Below are positions 1-9,386 of a stretch of 64,000 nt of DNA, in pieces; the first letter of the stretch is position 1; each line of letters opens with the position of its first letter. The stretch is from assembly GCF_004127445.1 (NCBI RefSeq), contig NZ_QEXM01000041.1, forward strand, positions 124,001-188,000, in the 5' to 3' direction. The notes beneath the pieces were generated by a model that worked only from the letters and a program-made list of their open reading frames with translations, searched no databases and was not told the DNA's origin. The DNA is from Streptomyces alfalfae. GTDB lineage: Bacteria > Actinomycetota > Actinomycetes > Streptomycetales > Streptomycetaceae. The position numbers and the translations under genes are program-made.

Positions 1-535
1 CCCAGTCGGCGGTCCTGACCTCGACGTCGAGCCGGTCGCCCCACTGCCGCATCTCCGCCGCCCGCGCGTCGCTGCGCACATAGGCGACGACCTCGCCGGC
101 GCAGATCCGGGCGAGGGCGGCGAGCGCGGAGGACGCCGTGGCGCCCGCGCCGAGGACCGCCGCGGACTCGACCTGCTCGATGCCGTGTTCGCGGAGGGCG
201 GCGACCATGCCGGGGACGTCGGTGTTGTCGCCGGTCCTTCGGCCGTCCTCGGTGAGGACGACCGTGTTCACCGCCTCGACGGAGGCGGCGGTCGCGCTGA
301 TCTCGTCGAGCAGCGGGATGACCGCCCGCTTCAACGGCATCGTCAGCGAGAGTCCCGCCCATTCGGGCCCGAGTTCCCCCATGAATGCGGACAGCGCGGC
401 CTCGTCGATCTCGAAACGGTCGTACGACCAGTCGCTCAGACCCAGCTCCTCGTATGCCGCGCGATGCAGCACCGGGGAGAGGGAATGGGCGATCGGGGAG
501 CCGAGGACTGCGGCTCGACGCTTCTGCGCGCTCAT
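1..535 (-). CDS. aroE: Shikimate dehydrogenase, C-terminus cut by window edge
   Basis: Reduces 3-dehydroshikimate to shikimate with NADPH in aromatic amino acid synthesis. About 178 N-terminal residues are present. Visible features: substrate-site PIAHSLSP near residue 14, SLTMPLK with the catalytic Lys near 69, VNTVV near 90, GDNTD near 103, and a Rossmann loop GAGATAS near 129-135. The ATG at 535 overlaps the mltG stop (ATGA, 4 bp), so it is the last gene of the mltG-aroE string. The C-terminal NADP-binding half lies outside the window. Confidence 0.93.
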   Translation of the reverse strand, partial: MSAQKRRAAVLGSPIAHSLSPVLHRAAYEELGLSDWSYDRFEIDEAALSAFMGELGPEWAGLSLTMPLKRAVIPLLDEISATAASVEAVNTVVLTEDGRRTGDNTDVPGMVAALREHGIEQVESAAVLGAGATASSALAALARICAGEVVAYVRSDARAAEMRQWGDRLDVEVRTADW

Positions 536-2391
536 TGCCCCTTCAGGTATTTCTCGCGGTTCCGGTTCTGCTCTTCGTTCGTCTCGGCGAAGTACGTCTT
601 GTCCTCGTGGGGAATGGAGACGAAGTAATACCAGTCGCCCTCGGCCGGGTGCAGCGCCGAAGTCAGCGCCACTTCGCCCGGATTGCCGATCGGTCCGGGC
701 GGCAGGCCCTTCACCTTGTACGTGTTGTACGGGTCCTCGATCCTGCGCAGCTCGTCGACCGTGCCCGTGCCGAGCTTGGACTCGCCCTTGAGGTAGTTCA
801 CCGTCGAGTCGAAGTCCAACAGGCCGTACGTCTCGGTGTTCGTGGGCTTGAGGCGGTTGTAGACGACCGTCGCGACCTTCTCGAAGTCGTGCTTGTACTT
901 GCCCTCCGCCTGGACCAGGCTCGCCACGGTCAGGACCTGGAGCGGGTCCTTCAGCTTCAGTTCCGCGGCCTTCGACGCAAGGCCGAGCTGCTCGTACTTC
1001 TCATTGGCGTGGGCGACCATCTTCCGGAGGACGTCCGCGGGCTTCTGGCCCTTGGCGACCGGATAGCTGGAGGGATAAAGGAATCCTTCCAGCGGGTCCT
1101 TGATGTCCTTGCTCGTATTCGCCCAGTCGGGCAGCCCGAGTTTCTTCCAGTCCTTCTTGGCGACCTTTTCGGTGGTGCCCTCGTCCAGTTGGAGGCGCGT
1201 GTCGATCTGCTGATAGACCCACGCGTTCCGCTTGCCCTCGGGAATGACGAGATTGCTGCGGCTCTTGGGGTTCAGCATGAGATCAACGGCGCTCGCCGCC
1301 GACATGCGTTTCTTCAGCGTGTAGACGCCCGACTGGATCGACTGGTCCTGGCGCCTTCCCTGGGCCGAGACGAACGCGTCGACGCTCTTGACGACACCGG
1401 CCTCCTTCAGCTTGGCGCCGATCTCGTAGCCGGTGGAGTCCTCGGGGATGTCGACCGTGACCGCGCCCGAGCCGTCGCCCGCGTAGTCCGGCGCCGTGCC
1501 GAAACGATCCTGGTAGAACTGGTAGCCGAAGTAGCCGACGCCGGCCAGGCCGCCGCCGAAGACCAGGGTGACGACCAGACAGGCGCAGCCGCTGCGGCGC
1601 TTCTTCGGCTTCTTGCCGCCGCGCCGGTCGCCACGTCCGCCCTTGCGGCCCGGCTCGTCGTCGACGTCGTCATCGTCGTCGCCGCCCGCGAAGAAGGCGT
1701 GCTCGCCCCGGTCGGGACCCGGGTCCCAGTCGGTCTCGGCCCCCGGCTCGGCCTCGGGCTCCGCCGGACGGCGGCGGCCCGGCGGTTCGGGCGGCTCGTA
1801 CGCGTCCGGCGTCGCGTAGTAGTCGGGGTTCTCCTGGGCGTAGTCCGCGGGCCGGCCGCCATAGGGGTCCATCGGGTCGCCCGCGTACGGGGCCCGCGGC
1901 TGCTGCCCGGTGTCGTAGCCACCGCCGCCGTAGGTGTCGTGGCCCCCGCCGTAGCCGGACTCGGGCCCGGCCGGGTAACCGGACTCGGAGCCGCCGTCAT
2001 GACCTTGGCCCTGGCCTTGGCCCTGGCCCTGGCCTTGAGGATGACCTTGGCCCTGGCCTTGAGGGTGACCGTGGCCCTGGCCCTGGCCGCCGTACCCCTG
2101 CCCCGGATCACCGCCGTACGCCTGGGCCGGCCCGCCCTCGTACATCTGCCGGCCGTCGCCGTAGGCCGACTGGCCCTGGACGGCCTGCTGACCGGTGTTC
2201 CAGTCACCGCCGTACTGCCCCTGCTGCGACTGCTGGTGCTGCTGATGCTGGTGCGGCTGGTGGTACTGCTCCTGGCCGCCGTAGGTGGACTGGCCGCCCG
2301 CGGGCTGCTGTCCTCCCCATCCGCTGTCCCCGTACAACGGGTCCTCCGGATGCCACGGTTCGGAGCCTGGGCCCCGGCCATACTCAGTCAT
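532..2391 (-). CDS. mltG: Endolytic murein transglycosylase MltG (YceG-like)
   Basis: Membrane-anchored lytic transglycosylase that cuts nascent glycan strands and so terminates peptidoglycan chains. It has 619 residues. Residues 1 to about 260 are a disordered Gly/Gln/Tyr/Pro-rich cytoplasmic tail, followed by a basic stretch, one membrane helix at about 265-288, then the extracytoplasmic YceG domain to the end. The family motif ASLVQAEG places the catalytic Glu at residue 496. The ATG at 2391 was chosen because AGGGGAT lies just upstream, although the frame stays open further. Family members in Gram-negative bacteria are about half this size, the difference being the N-terminal tail. Sits between ruvX and aroE as in mycobacteria. 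Confidence 0.93.
   Translation of the reverse strand: MTEYGRGPGSEPWHPEDPLYGDSGWGGQQPAGGQSTYGGQEQYHQPHQHQQHQQSQQGQYGGDWNTGQQAVQGQSAYGDGRQMYEGGPAQAYGGDPGQGYGGQGQGHGHPQGQGQGHPQGQGQGQGQGQGHDGGSESGYPAGPESGYGGGHDTYGGGGYDTGQQPRAPYAGDPMDPYGGRPADYAQENPDYYATPDAYEPPEPPGRRRPAEPEAEPGAETDWDPGPDRGEHAFFAGGDDDDDVDDEPGRKGGRGDRRGGKKPKKRRSGCACLVVTLVFGGGLAGVGYFGYQFYQDRFGTAPDYAGDGSGAVTVDIPEDSTGYEIGAKLKEAGVVKSVDAFVSAQGRRQDQSIQSGVYTLKKRMSAASAVDLMLNPKSRSNLVIPEGKRNAWVYQQIDTRLQLDEGTTEKVAKKDWKKLGLPDWANTSKDIKDPLEGFLYPSSYPVAKGQKPADVLRKMVAHANEKYEQLGLASKAAELKLKDPLQVLTVASLVQAEGKYKHDFEKVATVVYNRLKPTNTETYGLLDFDSTVNYLKGESKLGTGTVDELRRIEDPYNTYKVKGLPPGPIGNPGEVALTSALHPAEGDWYYFVSIPHEDKTYFAETNEEQNRNREKYLKGQ
2001..2088. repeat. Short tandem repeat inside mltG
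   Basis: Degenerate 6-bp units (ccttgg/ccctgg) repeated more than ten times, coding for a Gly-Gln-Gly-His run in the cytoplasmic tail of MltG. Likely length-variable between strains. Confidence 0.8.
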
Positions 2392-2515
2392 CGATCCCCT
2401 ACATGCCGCGAGGCGGGGCCGCCGTCTGGTGGGCCGGGCAACCATTCCGCCTCTTGATGCTGTGCGGCAGCTGTTCGAACGCCGCCGCATCGCGCGGAAC
2501 GTTACCGTATCGCGA

Positions 2516-2992
2516 TCAGATGACCACTTCGACGCCCTCGCCCGGAGCTTTACCTGACGCCCGTTCGGACTCCAGTGCCTGCTGGAGGATGATCACGGCT
2601 GCCGCCTGGTCGATGACAGACCTGCCCTTTTTGGACTTCACGCCCGAGGCGCGCAGGCCCTGACCGGCCGTCACTGTGGTCATCCTCTCGTCCACGAGCC
2701 TCACCGCGATGGGGGCGACCATGCGGGCGAGGTCCTGGGTGAAGGCACGGACCTTGGCGGCCGCCGGGCCCTCGCCCCCGTTGAGGGAGCGAGGGAGGCC
2801 GACGACGATCTCGATCGGTTCGTACTCCTCGACGAGCTGCTTCAACCGGCGCTGGGCGGCCGGGACGTCACGTCCCGGCACCGTCTCGACCGGCGTGGCG
2901 AGGATCCCGTCGGGGTCGCACGAGGCGACCCCGATACGGGCGTCACCGACGTCGATGGCCAGACGCCGGCCCCTGCGCATGGGCTCGGCCAT
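2516..2992 (-). CDS. ruvX: YqgF/RuvX-type Holliday junction resolvase-like nuclease
   Basis: RNase H-fold protein of the YqgF/RuvX family, 158 residues, linked to pre-16S rRNA 5' maturation in E. coli and to junction resolution in mycobacteria. Visible: first acidic strand LAIDVGDARIG (Asp14), VGLPRSLNG near the middle, and the family motif DERMTT. The start overlaps the alaS stop as TGATG. Gene order alaS-ruvX-mltG-aroE is conserved in actinobacteria. A later start at Met5 is possible. Confidence 0.9.
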   Translation of the reverse strand: MAEPMRRGRRLAIDVGDARIGVASCDPDGILATPVETVPGRDVPAAQRRLKQLVEEYEPIEIVVGLPRSLNGGEGPAAAKVRAFTQDLARMVAPIAVRLVDERMTTVTAGQGLRASGVKSKKGRSVIDQAAAVIILQQALESERASGKAPGEGVEVVI

Positions 2993-5661
2993 CAGGCCGT
3001 CTCGGTGACGAGGCGCTCGACGGCGGCGATGGCGTCGCCGACGGCGGCCGGGTTCTGACCGCCGCCCTGGGCGACGTCCGGCTTGCCGCCGCCACCGCCG
3101 CCGAGGGTCTTGGCGGCCGTACGGACCAGGTCGCCGGCCTTGAGGCCGCGCTCACGGGCGGCCTCGTTGGTGGCGATGACCGTGAGCGGCTTGCCGTTGG
3201 CCGTCGTGAACAGGGCGACCACCGCGGGGCGGTCGCCGGGGATGCGTCCGCGCACGTCGAGGACCAGCTTGCGCAGGTCGTCGGCGCCCGTGCCGTCGGG
3301 CACCTGACCGGTGACGACGGCGACACCGCGTACGTCCTTGGCGCCCTGGACCAGACCGGCGGCGGCCTGGAGGACCTTCTCCGCGCGGAACTTCTCGATC
3401 TCCTTCTCGGCGTCCTTCAGCTTGGCGAGCATGCCGGAGATCTTCTCGGGCAGCTCCTCGGGGCGGCCCTTGACCAGCTCCTGGAGCTGGGCGACGACCG
3501 TGTGCTCCTTGGCGAGGAAGTTGTACGCGTCGACGCCGACCAGGGCCTCGATGCGGCGCACGCCGGAGCCGATGGAGGACTCGCCGAGCAGCTTGACCAG
3601 GCCGAGCTGGGCGGTGTTGTGCACGTGCGTGCCGCCGCACAGCTCCTTGGAGAAGTCGCCGATGGTGACGACGCGCACGCGCTCGCCGTACTTCTCGCCG
3701 AACTCGGCGATGGCGCCCTGCTTCTTGGCGTCGTCGATCGACATGACCTCGGCCTGGACGTCCAGCTCACGGGAGAGGACCGCGTTGATCTTCTGCTCGA
3801 CGTCCGTCATCACGGCCGTGGGCACGGCGGACGGCGAGCCGAAGTCGAAGCGGAAGCGGCCGGGCTGGTTCTCCGAACCGGCCTGGGCGGCCGTGGGGCC
3901 GAGCGCGTCGCGCAGCGCCTGGTGCGTGAGGTGCGTGGCGGAGTGGGCGCGGGCGATGGCGCGGCGGCGGTGCGCGTCGATCGAGGCCCACACCGGGGCG
4001 CCGACGGTGATCTCGCCGACCTGGACGACGCCCTTGTGGACGTGCACGCCGGGCACCGGCTTCTGCACGTCGCGGATCTCCACGACGGCGCCGCTGTCCA
4101 GGCGGATGCGGCCGGTGTCGCCGATCTGGCCGCCGCCCTCGGCGTAGAAGGGGGTGCGGTCGAGGACGATCTCGACCTCGTCGCCCTCGGTGGCGGCGGG
4201 CGAGGAGACGCCGTTGACCAGCAGGCCGACGATGCGGGCCTCGTTCTCCGTGTCGGCGTAGCCCGTGAAGTCGGTGGCGCCGGCGGTGTCGGCGATCTCG
4301 CGGTAGGCGTGCAGGTCGGCGTGGCCGGTCTTCTTGGCCCTCGCGTCGGCCTTGGCGCGGTCCCGCTGCTCCTTCATCAGGCGCCGGAAGCCGTCCTCGT
4401 CCACGGAGAGGCCCTGCTCGGCGGCCATCTCCAGGGTGAGGTCGATCGGGAAGCCCCAGGTGTCGTGCAGCAGGAACGCCTTGTCGCCGGAGAGCACCTT
4501 GCCGCCCGCGGCCTTGGTCTCCGTGACGGCGGTGTCGAGGATGTTGGTGCCGCCCTTGAGTGCCTTGAGGAAGGCGGCCTCCTCGGCGAGGGCGACGGTC
4601 TCGATGCGCTTGCTCTCGGCGATGAGCTCCGGGTACTGCAGGCCCATCGTGTCGATCACGACGCCGATGAGGTCCTTGACGACGGGGCCGGTGGCGCCGA
4701 GCAGGCGCATGTTGCGGATGGCGCGGCGCATGATGCGGCGCAGCACGTACCCGCGGCCCTCGTTGCCCGGCGTGACGCCGTCGCCGATGAGCATGGCCGA
4801 CGTGCGGATGTGGTCCGCGACGACGCGCAGGGAGACGTCCGAGCCGGCGTCGGCGCCGTAGCGCACGCCGCTCAGCTCGGTGGCCTTGTCCATGACGACG
4901 CGGAGGGTGTCCGTCTCGTACATGTTCTGCACGCCCTGCAGGATCATGGCGAGGCGTTCGAGGCCGAGGCCCGTGTCGATGTTCTTCGAGGGCAGCTCGC
5001 CGAGGATCGGGAAGTCCTCCTTGCCGTCGCCGGCGCCGCGCTCGAACTGCATGAAGACCAGGTTCCAGATCTCCACGTAGCGCTCGTCGTTGACGGCGGG
5101 GCCGCCCTCCTCGCCGAACTCGGGGCCGCGGTCGTAGTTGATCTCCGAGCACGGGCCGCAGGGTCCGGGCACGCCCATGGACCAGAAGTTGTCCTTCTTG
5201 CCCAGGCGCTGGATGCGCTCCTTGGGCACGCCGACGACCTCGTGCCAGATCCGCTCGGCCTCGTCGTCGTCGAGGTAGACGGTGATCCAGAGCTTCTCCG
5301 GGTCGAGGGCGAAGCCGCCGTCGGCCACGGAGCTGGTCAGCAGCTCCCAGGCCAGCTTGATGGCGCCTTCCTTGAAGTAGTCGCCGAAGGAGAAGTTGCC
5401 GCACATCTGGAAGAACGTGCCGTGCCGCGTGGTCTTGCCGACCTCTTCGATGTCGGGGGTGCGCACGCACTTCTGCACGCTGGTGACGCGCGGTCCGGGC
5501 GGCTTGACCTCACCGAGGAAGTAGGGCTTGAAGGGCACCATGCCCGCGGGGACCAGCAGCAGAGTCGGGTCGTCCGCGATGAGCGACGCCGAAGGGACGA
5601 CGGTGTGCCCGCGCTCCTCGAAGAAGCTCAGCCAGCGGCGGCGGATTTCAGCCGACTCCAT
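2992..5661 (-). CDS. alaS: Alanyl-tRNA synthetase
   Basis: Charges tRNA-Ala. 889 residues, full length. Order of parts: class II catalytic core at the N-terminus, tRNA-recognition region, editing domain with the zinc motif HSATH near residue 570 and CGGTH near 670, then the glycine-rich C-Ala domain (GGGGGG run near 860). Starts at ATG 5661, whose last base pair is shared with the stop of the upstream small gene. Cotranscription with ruvX and mltG is suggested by the overlaps. Confidence 0.97.
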   Translation of the reverse strand: MESAEIRRRWLSFFEERGHTVVPSASLIADDPTLLLVPAGMVPFKPYFLGEVKPPGPRVTSVQKCVRTPDIEEVGKTTRHGTFFQMCGNFSFGDYFKEGAIKLAWELLTSSVADGGFALDPEKLWITVYLDDDEAERIWHEVVGVPKERIQRLGKKDNFWSMGVPGPCGPCSEINYDRGPEFGEEGGPAVNDERYVEIWNLVFMQFERGAGDGKEDFPILGELPSKNIDTGLGLERLAMILQGVQNMYETDTLRVVMDKATELSGVRYGADAGSDVSLRVVADHIRTSAMLIGDGVTPGNEGRGYVLRRIMRRAIRNMRLLGATGPVVKDLIGVVIDTMGLQYPELIAESKRIETVALAEEAAFLKALKGGTNILDTAVTETKAAGGKVLSGDKAFLLHDTWGFPIDLTLEMAAEQGLSVDEDGFRRLMKEQRDRAKADARAKKTGHADLHAYREIADTAGATDFTGYADTENEARIVGLLVNGVSSPAATEGDEVEIVLDRTPFYAEGGGQIGDTGRIRLDSGAVVEIRDVQKPVPGVHVHKGVVQVGEITVGAPVWASIDAHRRRAIARAHSATHLTHQALRDALGPTAAQAGSENQPGRFRFDFGSPSAVPTAVMTDVEQKINAVLSRELDVQAEVMSIDDAKKQGAIAEFGEKYGERVRVVTIGDFSKELCGGTHVHNTAQLGLVKLLGESSIGSGVRRIEALVGVDAYNFLAKEHTVVAQLQELVKGRPEELPEKISGMLAKLKDAEKEIEKFRAEKVLQAAAGLVQGAKDVRGVAVVTGQVPDGTGADDLRKLVLDVRGRIPGDRPAVVALFTTANGKPLTVIATNEAARERGLKAGDLVRTAAKTLGGGGGGKPDVAQGGGQNPAAVGDAIAAVERLVTETA

Positions 5662-6023
5662 CAGTGGTCCTCATTCCGGTTGTACGAGTACGTCGGGTTC
5701 TCGATGTACTTCGTCTTGTTGTCGTTGCTGCTGTCGTGCTTGGCGGGACTGCGGTTCTCGATCACCGCGAAGCGGCGTGCGGGAAGCGCGTCGGGGTGGG
5801 CGTTGAGGCCCAAGGCCTCGCCCAGCTCGGCCTCGCGCTGGACCATGCCGTCGCGGACGTCGAGCGCGAAGTCCTTGATCTTGTGACCCGCCTCGATCGC
5901 CTTGTCCGCGGCCTGCGCGGCCAGGCTCTCGGGCGTGAGCTGCTTGAGCTTGCGGTTGACCTTGGTGGTGGCCCACACACCGGCGGCCGCGCCCGCGGTG
6001 AACCAGAATGTACGGCGGAACAT
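5661..6023 (-). CDS. Small conserved protein, DUF6167-like
   Basis: 120 residues. The N-terminus is a short hydrophobic stretch (residues about 5-20, FWFTAGAAAGVWATT), followed by a charged helix and a polar C-terminal tail rich in Asn, Lys and Tyr. It resembles the actinobacterial DUF6167 family, which I recall next to alaS in Streptomyces. Function unknown; presumably a membrane-associated protein. It lies 7 bp after the DUF948 gene and abuts alaS, so the three are probably one transcript. Confidence 0.8.
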   Translation of the reverse strand: MFRRTFWFTAGAAAGVWATTKVNRKLKQLTPESLAAQAADKAIEAGHKIKDFALDVRDGMVQREAELGEALGLNAHPDALPARRFAVIENRSPAKHDSSNDNKTKYIENPTYSYNRNEDH

Positions 6024-6030
6024 CGCTGTG

Positions 6031-6489
6031 TCAGCCCCTCTTATTCCGGGTGTCCCGCTTCTTCTGGCGCGCGGACGGCACCGTGCGGCCCACGATCACC
6101 GTACGACGGGACGGCTTGGCGGGCACTTCCCCTGCTTCGGGCGCTGCCTTGCGGCTGATGGCCCTGCGTACGCCGTAGCCGAACGCGGCCACCTTGACGA
6201 GCGGGCCGCCGAAGGTGGAGGCGACCGTCGTGGACAGGGCCGACGCGTTCGACGTGACCTCCTGGACGTCGGAGGCGATGGCGTCGACGCGGTCGATCTG
6301 CGTCTGCGCCGAGCGCACCGCGGTGGAGGCGTCGGCCAGCAGGGGCACCGCCTGCTCGGTCACGTCCGCGACGAGCTTGGTGGTCGCCCTGAGCGTCTGG
6401 GCCAGCCTCGCGAGCGCCACCGCGAGGAAGGAGACCAGGATCGCCCAGAAGACGGCCACCAAGATCCCGGCAACCTCTCCACCGGACAC
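6031..6489 (-). CDS. DUF948 family membrane protein
   Basis: 152 residues. One membrane helix at about residues 7-30, then a long amphipathic region (ATTKLVADVTEQAVPLLADA, DRVDAIASDVQEVTSNAS) typical of DUF948 proteins, and a basic tail ending RQKKRDTRNKRG. The GTG at 6489 was chosen because AGGGGAG sits 9 nt upstream. It is the promoter-proximal gene of the string leading to alaS. Function unknown; the coiled region recalls methyl-accepting chemotaxis linkers. Confidence 0.85.
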   Translation of the reverse strand: MSGGEVAGILVAVFWAILVSFLAVALARLAQTLRATTKLVADVTEQAVPLLADASTAVRSAQTQIDRVDAIASDVQEVTSNASALSTTVASTFGGPLVKVAAFGYGVRRAISRKAAPEAGEVPAKPSRRTVIVGRTVPSARQKKRDTRNKRG

Positions 6490-6651
6490 TTGGCACCGCT
6501 CCCCTGAGACATCGTCCCTGAACATCGAAAAGTCGTTTCCCGAGCCTATCGCGCCGGGGCAGCCGCTCCCTACCGCGTGGCCCCTCGGTGTGACGGGAGT
6601 GGTGCGGGCCGATTGTACGGACCGCATGCGGATGAGTACCCTCCGTACCTC

Positions 6652-8784
6652 ATGCCTTCTCCTCGACCCGGCAACCTGCCGCTGGAACTCAACGCCTTCG
6701 TCGGACGCGCTCGTGAACTCGCCGAGCTGACCGAGGCGTTGGGGGCCGCGCGGCTCGTGACCGTGACCGGCGTCGGCGGCATCGGCAAGTCGCGGCTCGC
6801 CCTGCGCGCCGCGGCCGAGAGCCCGCCGCGGGACGGCGCCTGGCTGGTGGAGCTCGCGGCGCTGCGGGACGCGGACCTCGTGGAGCACGCCGTCGCCGAG
6901 GCGCTGCGGCTCACCGACCACACGGGCAGGCCGTCGCGCGAGGTGCTGCGCGGGCGGCTCGCCGAGCGGGAGCTGCTGCTCGTGCTCGACGGTTTCGAGC
7001 ATCTCGTCGAGACGTGCGCGCCGCTGGTGCACGACCTGCTGGCGCACTCCCCCGGGCTGCGCGTCCTCGCGGTGGGGCGCAGGCCCCTGGAGACCGCGGG
7101 CGAACGGCTCCTCACGCTGGCGCCGATGCCCGAGGCGGAGGCCGTCGAGCTGTTCGCCGACCGGGCGGTGGCAGGCCTGCCCCGCTTCGCCCTGGACGAC
7201 GGCAACCGCGAGGACGTCGCGGAGCTCTGCCGACGCCTGGACGGCATCCCGCTCGCCGTGGAGCTGGCGGCGGGCAGGCTGCGGGCGCTCTCCCCCGCCC
7301 AGCTCCTCGCCCGGCTCGACGACCGGTTCGGCCTGCTGACGGGCGCACGCCGGGACGTTCCGCCGCGCCATCAGGCGTTGCGCACGGCCATCGGCTGGAG
7401 CCACGAGCTGTGCACGCCCGCGGAGCGGCTGCTGTGGTCGCGGCTCTCGGTGTTCGCCGGGCAGTTCGACCTGGAGGCGGCCGAGTACGTCTGCGCCGGG
7501 GACGGGCTGCGCGCCGAGGACGTCCTCGGCGTCCTCGACGAACTCCTCGCGCAGTCCGTCGTGGCCCGCGAGGAGAGCGCCGCGGGCGTCCGCTACCGAA
7601 TGCTCGACACGGTCAAGGCGTACGGCCTGGACTGGCTGGAGGCGGCGGGCGAGACCGCGCGGCTGCGGCGCAGGCACCGCGACTGGTACCTGGGTCTCGC
7701 CACCTGGTGCGAGCTGGACTGGTTCTCGCCGCGCCAGGCCGCGGTCGCCGAGCTGGTCGAGATGGAGCTGCCGAATCTGCGCGCCGCCCTGGAGTTCTGC
7801 CTGACCGAGCGCGGCGAGGCGCACCTGGGGCAGTACCTCGCGGGCACACTGTGGTTCTACTGGGTCGGCTGCGGCCGGCTCGCGGAGGGCAGGCACTGGC
7901 TGGACCGCTCGCTGGAACTCGACGGCGGTCACGCGGACTCGCGGCTCAAGGCGCTCTGGGTGCTCGGCTACGTGACGGTGCTCCAGGGCGACACGATCGC
8001 CGCCCTGGCCGCGCTGCACGAGTGCCGCGAGGGCGCCGAGCTGTCGGGCAGCGCGGTCGCCGCGGCGTACGCGGAGCACCGCATCGGCTGCCTCGCCCTG
8101 GTCACCGACGACATCCCGCGCGCCGAGACGCTGCTGCGCTCGGCCCTCGACCGCTACCAGGAGGTCGGCGAGCTCAACAGCAACGTCCTGATGGGCCAGG
8201 TCGAGCTGGCCATGGCCCTGGCGTTCCGCGGTGATGTGGAGGGCGCGGTGGAGCTGTGCGAGGACGTGCGGCGGGTCTGCGAGGACCACGGCGAGCGCTG
8301 GACCCTCGCGTACGCCCTGTACGTGCTCGGGTACGCGGCCTGGACACGGGGCGAGACGGAGACGGCGAGCGATCTCGTCGTCCGGTCCCTGGACCTGAAC
8401 CACCGCTTCCGCGATCTGCTCGGCACCGCCCTGGCCGTCGAGCTGCTCGCGCTGTTCACGGCGGAGGACGGCGACGCGGCGGAGGCGGCGGTGCTGCAGG
8501 GAGCCGCGTCCCGCGTCTGGCCGTCGGTGGGACTGCCGCTGTTCGGCTCGGGGAACTTCGGCGGGCCGCACGTGGTGTGCGAGGAGCGGATCCGCGAGGC
8601 GCTCGGCGACGAGCGGTACGAGGAATGCCTGCGCACGGGCGCCGGGCTCGGGCCCGAGGCGGCGGTGGCGCGGGCGCTGCGCGCCGGGCGCGGACATGCG
8701 AAAACCCGCCGCCCGCCCCGCCGGGAAGGGCGGGGAGGCGACGGGCTGAAGCAGGGTGAGCTACGTCCGGGTCAGCGGGCGTAG
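6652..8784 (+). CDS. NB-ARC/AfsR-like ATP-binding protein with TPR-like C-terminus
   Basis: 710 residues. STAND-type ATPase: FVGRARELAEL at 16-26, Walker A GVGGIGKS at 40-47, Walker B LLLVLDGFEHLVE near 110, then a winged-helix region (PPRHQALRTAIGWSHELC, as in AfsR/MalT-like proteins) and alpha-helical TPR-like repeats to the C-terminus. I see no DNA-binding SARP or LuxR domain at either end, so it is an orphan sensor-ATPase half. The ATG at 6652 begins the conserved part; the ribosome site is poor. Its last 13 bp overlap the end of rpsD on the other strand, and the rpsD terminator lies inside its 3' end, so the basic C-terminal tail may be non-conserved. Confidence 0.8.
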   Translation: MPSPRPGNLPLELNAFVGRARELAELTEALGAARLVTVTGVGGIGKSRLALRAAAESPPRDGAWLVELAALRDADLVEHAVAEALRLTDHTGRPSREVLRGRLAERELLLVLDGFEHLVETCAPLVHDLLAHSPGLRVLAVGRRPLETAGERLLTLAPMPEAEAVELFADRAVAGLPRFALDDGNREDVAELCRRLDGIPLAVELAAGRLRALSPAQLLARLDDRFGLLTGARRDVPPRHQALRTAIGWSHELCTPAERLLWSRLSVFAGQFDLEAAEYVCAGDGLRAEDVLGVLDELLAQSVVAREESAAGVRYRMLDTVKAYGLDWLEAAGETARLRRRHRDWYLGLATWCELDWFSPRQAAVAELVEMELPNLRAALEFCLTERGEAHLGQYLAGTLWFYWVGCGRLAEGRHWLDRSLELDGGHADSRLKALWVLGYVTVLQGDTIAALAALHECREGAELSGSAVAAAYAEHRIGCLALVTDDIPRAETLLRSALDRYQEVGELNSNVLMGQVELAMALAFRGDVEGAVELCEDVRRVCEDHGERWTLAYALYVLGYAAWTRGETETASDLVVRSLDLNHRFRDLLGTALAVELLALFTAEDGDAAEAAVLQGAASRVWPSVGLPLFGSGNFGGPHVVCEERIREALGDERYEECLRTGAGLGPEAAVARALRAGRGHAKTRRPPRREGRGGDGLKQGELRPGQRA
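8701..8747 (-). terminator. Terminator of rpsD
   Basis: Imperfect GC hairpin (arms around 8705-8719 and 8729-8747) followed on the minus strand by TTTT at 8704-8701. It starts about 25 bp after the rpsD stop, inside the 3' coding end of the convergent ATPase gene. Confidence 0.7.
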
Positions 8785-9386
8785 TACTCGACGACGAGCT
8801 GCTCGTCGCAGATCACGGGGATCTCCTTGCGGTTCGGGTCGCGGTCCAGGCGGAAGGCCAGGGCCTTCAGGTTCACCTGGAGGTAGCGCGGGGTCTCGCC
8901 GTCGGGGGCGAAGCCACCCTCACGCGCGACCTGGAACAGCGGCTTCTCACGGCTGCGCTCGCGGACCATCACGACGTCGTCGGGACGGACGCGGTACGAC
9001 GGCTTGTCGACCTTGCCGCCGTTGACCTCGATGTGGCCGTGCACGACCATCTGGCGGGCCTGGTAGATCGTGCGGGCGATGCCCGAACGCAGAACCAGGG
9101 CGTCGAGACGACGCTCCAGCTCGATGACCAGGGCCTCACCGGTCTTGAGCTGCGTCTTGGACGCGCGCTCGTAGGCACGGACGAGCTGGCGCTCGGAGAG
9201 GTCGTACTGCGCGCGCAGCCGCTGCTTCTCGAGCAGACGGACCTTGTAGTCCGAGTTCTGCTTGCGCCCACGGCCGTGCTCGCCCGGCGGGTAGGGACGG
9301 GCCTCGAAGTACTTGACGGCCTTCGGGGTCAGCGCGATGCCGAGGGCACGCGACTTCTTGACCTTGGGGCGGGACTGGTTCGGCAT
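8772..9386 (-). CDS. rpsD: 30S ribosomal protein S4
   Basis: Primary 16S rRNA-binding protein of the small subunit, 204 residues. N-terminal S4 domain, then the S4 RNA-binding fold (RRLDALVLRSGIARTIYQARQMV, HGHIEVNGGKVDKPSY). The N-terminal region has no cysteines: the four-Cys zinc site of C+ type S4 is absent, so this is a zinc-independent form. Unlike most bacteria it is not in the rpsM-rpsK-rpoA operon but stands alone here, as I recall for S. coelicolor SCO1505. Strong start with GAGAGG upstream. Confidence 0.97.
   Translation of the reverse strand: MPNQSRPKVKKSRALGIALTPKAVKYFEARPYPPGEHGRGRKQNSDYKVRLLEKQRLRAQYDLSERQLVRAYERASKTQLKTGEALVIELERRLDALVLRSGIARTIYQARQMVVHGHIEVNGGKVDKPSYRVRPDDVVMVRERSREKPLFQVAREGGFAPDGETPRYLQVNLKALAFRLDRDPNRKEIPVICDEQLVVEYYAR

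Noticed and set aside
3502..5886. Long plus-strand frame opposite alaS
   Set aside because: Antisense shadow of a clear alanyl-tRNA synthetase; no recognisable domain and no ribosome site.
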